From assembly GCA_001430745.1 (NCBI GenBank), contig KQ481942.1:73809-85369 (forward strand): 11,561 nucleotides of DNA, written 5' to 3'. Positions 1 to 6,800 of this stretch are shown in pieces (the stretch's first letter is position 1; each line of letters starts with the position of its first letter). A program made the position numbers and the translations under genes. Origin of the DNA: Auxenochlorella pyrenoidosa (Eukaryota; Chlorophyta; Trebouxiophyceae; Chlorellales; Chlorellaceae). A model generated the notes under the pieces. It was given only the letters and a program-made list of their open reading frames with translations. It did no database searches and was not told where the DNA came from.

Positions 1-23
1 CACACACACACACACCTCTTCAG
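1..23 (+). other. 3' end of an intron of the transporter gene, with (CA)n tract
   Basis: (CA)7-8 at 1-15 sits directly before CTCTTCAG, so the dinucleotide repeat stands where a polypyrimidine tract would be. Only the last 23 bases of the intron are in the window. Confidence 0.6.
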
Positions 24-343
24 GCGACATCTTCAAGTTGGTGGGCGGCACCTGCGGCTCCGTCCTCATCCTGGCCATGCCCGGCTGCCTCCTCATCGCT
101 TACGCGCGCTCCAAGGCGACAGCCACCGCCCGCTGCCCCTCCCCCCTGCACCAGCCGCTGCTGGCCGCGGCCGCTGAGGCTGGCGCCGGCTGGGGCCCCG
201 AGCCAGGGGAGCGACCCGCGGTGCAGCCGTACCGCCTGTGGAGGAGCAAGCTGTACTGGAGCGGCATCCTGCTGCTAGTGCTAAGCGCGGCGCTGACGGT
301 GCTGACAATTGCAACCACGCTGCACCCGCTGCCGCCGCCCTGA
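24..343 (+). CDS. AAAP-family (SLC38/AVT-like) amino-acid transporter, terminal exon only
   Basis: This is the 3'-terminal exon of a gene that starts left of the window. A (CA)n tract and CTCTTCAG form the acceptor (AG at 22-23). The exon then opens with GC completing a split codon, reads DIFKLVGGTCGSVLILAMPG and runs to TGA at 341-343. The D-x-F-x-L-V-G-G-T-x-G-S-x-L motif followed by a hydrophobic stretch ending in PG is typical of a late transmembrane helix of the amino-acid/auxin permease family, which moves amino acids with protons or sodium across plasma or vacuolar membranes. A roughly 45-residue hydrophilic Ala/Gly/Pro-rich loop follows, then a last helix (YWSGILLLVLSAALTVLTIA, about 259-318) and a short Pro-rich tail. 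The substrate cannot be told from this fragment. The hydrophobic pattern is clear; the family name rests on one motif, so another multi-pass transporter is possible. The gene converges with the exportin-7 gene, stop to stop 515 bases. Confidence 0.6.
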
Positions 344-544
344 AGCAGCCCATTCCAGCGCGCCCACCCCGTGCCGGCCTCGCCTGCGCATGAACAAACG
401 TGCCCATTTTTGCAACCGCTTGCATGCATTGTCTTCCAATGCTTTTTGCGCTTCCAGTTTGCCTGCCACTGCGTTCAAACTTCCAAACCTGCAAGTACTT
501 GCCGCCGCTGCGCAATGCAGACCACCCTTGTTCTGCCTTGATCC

Positions 545-549
545 TTACA
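545..549 (-). terminator. Alternative TGTAA polyadenylation signal for exportin-7
   Basis: TTACA on the plus strand equals TGTAA on the minus strand, about 310 bases past the exportin-7 stop. It is a possible distal signal giving a longer 3' UTR; the nearer one at 620-624 is the better placed. A 5-mer occurs often by chance, so weight is low. Confidence 0.25.
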
Positions 550-612
550 AGCACACTTTCCCTGCCTGTGTGACTTGGCTGCCCAGGCCCAGAAGCCACC
601 TGTATGCTGCAC

Positions 613-624
613 TGTAACCTTACA
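613..624. terminator. Bidirectional polyadenylation element TGTAACCTTACA
   Basis: TGTAA at 613-617 reads on the plus strand. TTACA at 620-624 is TGTAA on the minus strand, two bases away, so the 12-mer is a near-perfect inverted repeat. TGTAA is the established polyadenylation signal of core chlorophyte algae such as Chlamydomonas, lying some 10-20 bases before the cleavage site. It would give the transporter a 3' UTR of about 285-290 bases and exportin-7 one of about 250, with the two transcripts overlapping tail to tail by a few tens of bases. It is the only plus-strand TGTAA in the spacer. A second minus-strand TGTAA lies at 545-549. Confidence 0.55.
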
Positions 625-858
625 CTCGACAAGATCACTTCCCAGGACCAGTCGTGATTAGCGCTCAGTGTTGGCGGGATACTCAGCCCAGCTGGCCACC
701 AGGGTTCCCTCCCTGCCCAAGGCAGCTGTGCCAAGGGGTTCCGTGGCCCAAGCGCTGCGATGCAGTGACAGAGAGCAGAGTGTTGGGCTGCAAACAGCCC
801 AACCGGCCATAGCTAGCTACGTGTTGCGTTCGTCAAGGTTTAAGGTGCTGTCTGCTGC

Positions 859-3800
859 CTATGCTTTCTGGCGCCAGTCGTGCCGCACAATCGTGAGGTT
901 CTGCGTGAATTTGTCCCTGTTCTTGGGCTCCAGACTCCGCTGCACGTCCTGCAGAGTCGCACAGGAAGGCGCCAAAAGGGGCTTGGGTAGTGTGCAGCAC
1001 ACAGCAAGAGCTCACAACCAGGGCAGTTCGGCATGCCGATTTGCACGCCCCAACTGTGCTTTCTAGAAAGGGTGAGCAGAAACCTGCCCCTTCCGCACCA
1101 TCATGAGCTTTTCTAGGCATGCCGCCAGGTGCTGCTGCCGGTCAGGCATCTGTGACGCCACGATCTGCTGCTTGAGCTGCCCGTACAGCGGCTCGTTGAT
1201 AAGGATCAGGCTGCAGAGGCACGAACAAAGTGAGTGTCTGGGTGGGTAGGGACGGCACAGGCCGGTGCCAAGGCTTGCCTGGCCGCGCCCTGGCCGTCTG
1301 GCTGGCTGTCAATCCCAGCTCATCGATGAAAGTCGACGACAGGCCCAGCGCGGCCCCGCCAGTCAGCCCCACTCGCTCCTGTACCCGAGTCGAGTGCCCA
1401 CGGATTCGACATTTGGCTCCTGATATCCCAACACGGACTAGGCAGGCTGCTGAGCACATTGCAGCATGCCCCGCGGAGGGCGGCGGGGAACGGATGCGGG
1501 CGACCGCCCTGCGTCTGTGCATACGCCCACCTGAGCATGGGCCGCGAGAGACTCCACTGGTTGGTGCAATCCTCAAACAGCACAATCTCAAAGAGGGTGG
1601 AGAGGATTTGCGGGAAGAGCTCCGGCCGCTGTCGCAAGTGCTCTGCTATGGCCTGCAGCGATGGGTGGTGGTGGTGGTGGTGGTGGGAGGCAATCATGTA
1701 GGTAGGCACAACAGTTGTATGCGCCTCTGACTGAGCCGTCGAGCGATAAAACATCAGCAGACATCAGCAGATACGCGCCGAGGTGGTGGCCAGTGTACTG
1801 TGCGAGCTGGCGTTGCGAGCAGGCAGGCGACGAGGGCGCCCTGCAGGGCTATGCGGGCTGTACAGCTGTGTGCGAGTGTCGGAGCTGGCATGGTACTCAC
1901 TGCTGCTGCTGGAGTGGGGCTGTCGCTGCTTGGCATGTGCTTGAAGTAGTAACCTGCCAGGTTGTCCACCGCCGCCGCGCACTGCACAAGGCAGGCAAGC
2001 ATGAAGGGGTCTGGCACGCGAGTCGGCTCTCGAGAGGAGCATGACGGGGCATGCAGGCTCAGCGCACACAGCAGTAATCGCAGGCATTCGGCGCGCCGTG
2101 TGTGCTGCATGTGCTGCGCCCAGGGGCAGGGCGATAGTGCAGGACAACCCATCCCAACCGCACCCCCCACTTCCGCTTTTCATTCTGTTCATGCCATGTT
2201 CTGGACTTGCCTGCGAGCTGACGCTGACATCCAGCGACTTGAGCCCCGCATCCAAGCTGCTGAGCAGGAAGGCAAAGGTCGCTGCAGGCGGGCCGGGGGC
2301 GGCGGCACAACAGGCAGGGCCAGGCTGGGCGGCAGCGGCGCAACAGGCAGGATCGCAACTCTTCTTCAGCATGGTGTTGAACCCAGGTTCTTGCCTGCAG
2401 TGGCTGTGACGCATTCAGTGCTGCGCTCCGCGCGCAACGGTGCGCAACGCAGCGCAACGGAGCGCAACGGTGCGCAGCACCCAACACGTTACAGCCATGC
2501 CGGGCAAGACCCTGACGTTCGCATGCTGGAGCTCTTTGATCATTGAGGTGCCTCTGGGTGGCTGCTTCGCCCGGCGCGCAGCCCCTTCGCCACAACCGCC
2601 AGAGGGGGCAGCACAAACGGCTTGCCTCCCACCACAGGAGGCAGGGCAAGCAGGCCGGCTCCCCGCCAGAGGGGTCAGTGCGGGCCCGGCCAGAAGGTGC
2701 TCACTGGTGTCGCGCGTGGCGATGACGTTGGCGTGGTTGTGGCACAGCACGTCCAGCAGGGCAAAGTATGCCTTGCCCACCTTCCTGCAGCATGAAGGGG
2801 AAAACAGCAACAACAATTCTTTTGCATTTTCTACTTGATTATGTCAAGAAGGAAGTTCATTTTACACCTGTCCCTGTCCAACATTGGCGGGCGGGGAATG
2901 CGGCAGGGGTGAGGCTGAATGCCGGCCCGCCGGTGGGGCCGCGGCGCCGGGCCGGCAGGCCGACCGCCGGCGGCACCCAGCACAGGCGCAGCCCCCAGCA
3001 AGCGGAGTGCTCGGTTGTTTAGGGTTTATTCAGGGCTACATCAGATGCGCCTCGCCTGTATGCCAGGATGTCGCTCAGCGGGATGGACAGCGCCATTTTG
3101 AGCGACATGTCCAGAGCGTCCTGCGGGCAAACAAAGGGGCTCCATGCAGGGGAGGACGTCAGAGGTGGCCAGTGCGCGGCATGCAGCCGACAGGAAGCCA
3201 CCGGGGAGAGGTATGCAGCGCGCACAGCGCCCTGCAAGCGCGCACGCTGACTGCCTGCAGGCGCCTGAGGGCGCAGCACCGATCTGCAGCATGCAGCACG
3301 TGCATGGCGCACGCCCTGCCGGCCACAACTCCCAGAGGCCGAGACCGCAAGGTGCGCACAGCACAGCACAGCACAACACACCTCAGCGCCGGGTCGCCAT
3401 ATAGCTCAGCGCGGCACAATACAGCGCAGCATGGCACAGCACAGCACAGCACAGCACAGCGCACCTTGAGCGCCGGGTCGCCGTACAGTTCAAACACCCC
3501 AAAGTTCACGTAGTTGCCGCCCAGCGCGCGCGTCAGGATGGACAGGCAGATCCAGATGCCCTTGTACTTCTGTAAGGCAGTACAAGGCAAAGAGGCACTT
3601 CTGTTGGGCAGAACAGGGTGCAGATGTGCCGTTGAGTAGTCGTGGAGGAGCAGGGGGCCGGCCTCCCTTGAGTGTCAGCACACGAGCGCGACAAGAGCAG
3701 CCAGCAGAGGATTGCTTGGGAAGCTTTGAACAAAAGTCGACCCCAAGCGCCAGCAGGGGAGCGTGTAGGGCGTGCAGGCGGCCATGGCAACCATGTAGGG

Positions 3801-6800
3801 CGGCGGCACCAGCCGGGCTTCTGACAGAGCATGGCACGGCAAAGTGCAGCGCTAGGCAGGCGTGCCCAGCGCCCCCCAACCCCGGCCCGTTGCCTGCTTG
3901 CCTGCCCATAAGGGTCGGCAGCGGGCCCTAGCTGCAGCATGCGCGTGCCATACGTGACAATGACCTGCACGCAAGGAGGGCCCGGGTCGGCTGCGGGTTA
4001 GGCCCTGGTGGGAAGCCGAGCAAATTAGTCAATGACAGCCTTTCCACATGGGCTCCTGGCCACTGGGAGCACCAACGGGGCAGGAGAGCAGGCCTTCAGG
4101 GAATGTTCCGCCCTCTCAGCGCTTGTCAGGACTTGAGGGGGAGCGACCGCGCATGGCCGGGTGGGGCCGGGATTGTCGGGAACAAAGGGGCAAGGAGGGC
4201 AGGCGCACGCAGCGGGCGGGGCGGGCGCCCACCCACCTTTGAAACCTCGCGAAACAGCAGGATGCCGTTTGGCGAGGAGGAGTCAAAGGTCAGCCGCTGC
4301 GTCTTGTTCAGCACAAACTCTGCCATGAACTTGAGCAGGGCGGTGGTCACCTCGGGCGTGTCTGCAACGAATTGGCAAAAAAAGAACAGAATCTGCAGAA
4401 ATGCGGGCGGGCACGCAGCCAGCGGGCAGATTCAATCCTTGCTGCTGGGCACGCAGCGGGACGGGCAGATCGAGCCGTGCTGCCGGGCACGCAGCCTGGC
4501 AGGCAGATCGAGCCGTGCCCACGCTGCCGGCGCCATGCATGCTCACACGCAGCAGCGCCCCAGTCGGAGGGATGCAACACCCGACTGGCAGGTGCAAACG
4601 GCACAAGCAGTGGGTGTTTGAAGGGGCCCATGGGGCGCTGGCTGCGGGGACCTCACCTGCCCACGCCTCGAGGCACGCCAGGACTGTGGGGAAGTGCGCA
4701 GGGTACAGCCAGTCGAACAGCATGCCTGCATGTAACCAGGAGAGGCAGGTGACACAAAGCTACAGTCACACAGTGCACTGCCTTGTGTGTGTGTGCGTGA
4801 GAGGGGTGGGGGGGTGGGGGGATGGGGGGTGGGGGTGGGGGGGGGGCACGGATGGGTGGCTGGCATGCGCATGCCTGAGGCCTGAGGCGCGCTGAACAGG
4901 ACGCACGGAGCAAATAAATCGGGGATTGCACACACCAGCGCCGTCGCTACTTCTGGGGATCATTGGTCGTGAGCAAAGCGCACGCAATGCACAGCAGGCA
5001 GCGGCTGGCGGGTGGCAGGCGCGCTTGCCGTATGTTCTTCGGCTGTTGGTGGCGGTGGCAATGCCTCGCAGGTCCCGGAACAGTCCGATGATTGTCTCCT
5101 TGGGCACGCTGCTGCGCAGCGCCGCCGCGCTGGTGCCGTTGGCGCTGGCGCTGGCCAGCCCCGAAAGCACCTGATGGTCATGCGGGGTTCAGTGGCATGG
5201 CAGGCCCTCATGAATCAAACAAGGCTAATGCTGCGTGTGCTCTCGCCCTGGCCTGTCCCTCAAACTGCTGCCAAAGCCAGAACCCACCGCGCTTCAGTGC
5301 AAGCCGTCTGCAATGCAGGCAGGCACTGGAGCACATCCATGCCACCAGCTTGCTAAGCTGGCATGCCCACTCAGCGTGCTGAGCATGATCCACGCCCACA
5401 ATGCCGCAGCGCAGGCAGTGCCACGGCACGCACGCCCTGCCCGGCGCCGCACCTGCTGCAGCGGTGCCACAAAAGACTTGAACTTGGCGGGGGTGTCCTC
5501 CATGAAGAGCAGGCGCGCCAGGGTGTGGTAAAATGTGGTGCGGTTTCGCAGGTTGGCAGGGTCGCTGAGAAAGGGGAAGTAGTCTGCAGCCCAGGCGGGG
5601 CAGGACGAGGCATCGCATCTTCAGGGTGTGTGGGGAAGCTCTGTTGCCGCAGTGCGCGTCCTCAGGGCGTGGCGCATTGCGCACACGGCTCACAAGCAGG
5701 CTCCTGCGCGGCAGCATCCTGTCGCACCCCACAGGCAGGTTGCGGCTGACGACCGGCATGCTGTGCTCGCGCTTCCGATGCATGCATGCATGCGCGCCAG
5801 CTGGCCCCAAAGGTCCCCACCCGACGTGTGGTGCGTGAGCAGGAACGCAATGGCATCCAGCTTCAGCAGCAGCTTGCCGCTCATGTAGCCAGCCGCCAGG
5901 TCCTGCAGGCAGCAGGGCAGGCAGCCGCACTCTGGGTCAACCACTGGGTCGGTCGGGCCATTTTCCAGACCAGACGCAGCCATGCGTGCATGTGGACCAC
6001 AGCCTTGATGCTCGGTTGCTTGCATGCCTCAGCTCCTGGCTGCATTTCTCCTGATAGGTAAAGACCACCACACAGCCCCCTCAGCCGGGCCTGCCTGGAA
6101 GAGCGTGAGTGTCTGCTCCACGACCTCCTCACAGCTGGCAAACACCTTCAGGTTGGTGGCAATCTTGCTGCAGGGGGCAGGCGCAGGGGGGTGGATGCTT
6201 ACAGAAGTGTGCGCAGCGGCGTTGAGTCTGGCTGATCGGGACGAGGATGGAAAGTGTCCGGTTGTTTGATTGCGCCAGAAACATGAGAACAGCTCGCCAA
6301 CCAATCAGCAAAATGCATGTCTGTGCCAGGAGAGTGACAGGGTTGTGAGCAGTCCCACCTGAGCATGACGTTGAGCACGGTCGAGTGGTCGCTGAGGCCT
6401 AGCCGCTCGTTGAGCTTCAGGTACACCTTGCTGCTGTGCATGACCTGCAGGCGGAAGAGGCAAAGGCAGGCAGGCTGCTTTCGGGACGCAGGGAAGACAA
6501 GGCAGGTAGGGCTGCTTGCAGGGAGAGGGTGCCAGGAGGGCATGCTATCGGACACTGCTCCACCCCAGCCAGCAGATCGCTCGAGCAGCATCCCTGGCTG
6601 GCAGGCACCATGCTGGGAGGGGCTTTGTCGGCCGATAGGGGGCGGGCATCTGACGTGAGGAAGCGCAGAGGGGAAAGGGCGGCACCAGATGAGGGAGCCA
6701 CGAAGCCCACCTGCTCCCCCACGTAAACTTTTCGAAAGTTCTGGAAAAACGAGAGGAGCGCTGCGTCGAGCCGCTGCCGTGAGTGCTCGCCATACCTGCT

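Larger units (their letters stand above)
344..858. other. Spacer between convergent genes holding both 3' UTRs
   Basis: There is no coding sequence I would defend in these 515 bases, and base composition is less GC-rich than in the flanking exons (for example around 395-560). The stretch lies between the TGA of the transporter (343) and the TAG of exportin-7 (859-861, minus strand). It should contain both 3' untranslated regions and cleavage sites. Short open frames crossing it on both strands show no recognisable motif and no splice logic. Confidence 0.7.
859..2281 (-). other. XPO7: XPO7 exons 26-30 and stop codon (C-terminal region)
   Basis: Exon 26 is 2211-2281 ([20 protein letters not shown], donor GCAAGT). 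Exon 27 is 1901-1981 ([20 protein letters not shown], donor GTGAGT). Exon 28 is 1531-1652 ([20 protein letters not shown], donor GTGGGC). Exon 29 is 1099-1210 ([20 protein letters not shown], donor GTGCGG). Exon 30 is 859-948 ([20 protein letters not shown] through RQKA, then TAG). Phases after exons 26-29 are 0, 0, 2, 0. The C-terminal tail is short, as in plants, and lacks the longer animal tail. Exon 27 ends in (GCA)3 before GTGAGT, so a shift of 3 bases in donor choice would be tolerated. Confidence 0.9.
2705..5170 (-). other. XPO7: XPO7 exons 19-25
   Basis: Exon 19 is 5029-5170 ([20 protein letters not shown] through SRRTY, donor GCAAGC). Exon 20 is 4657-4725 ([20 protein letters not shown], donor GTGAGG). 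Exon 21 is 4237-4361 ([20 protein letters not shown], donor GTGGGT). Exon 22 is 3902-3964 ([20 protein letters not shown], donor GCAAGC). Exon 23 is 3465-3569 ([20 protein letters not shown], donor GTGCGC). Exon 24 is 3056-3120 ([20 protein letters not shown], donor GCGAGG). Exon 25 is 2705-2784 ([20 protein letters not shown], donor GTGAGC). Phases after each are 1, 1, 0, 0, 0, 2, 1. Three of these seven donors are GC. The Ala/Ser-rich start of exon 19 is the least conserved part and probably a surface loop. Confidence 0.9.

Noticed and set aside
1751..1770. Direct 10-base duplication ACATCAGCAG in intron 27, considered as a target-site duplication
   Set aside because: The two copies are adjacent with nothing between them, so no insertion is flanked. 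It is simple slippage.
2860..2864. Minus-strand TGTAA in intron 24 as a premature polyadenylation site (others at 2488-2492 and 6199-6203)
   Set aside because: A five-base motif recurs by chance in introns. I see no supporting composition beyond local AT richness at 2805-2866.
2884..3513. Plus-strand open frames antisense to XPO7 (also at 1230-1730, 4103-4621 and 4401-4895)
   Set aside because: They have no recognisable domain, low-complexity composition, and overlap well-supported exons on the other strand.
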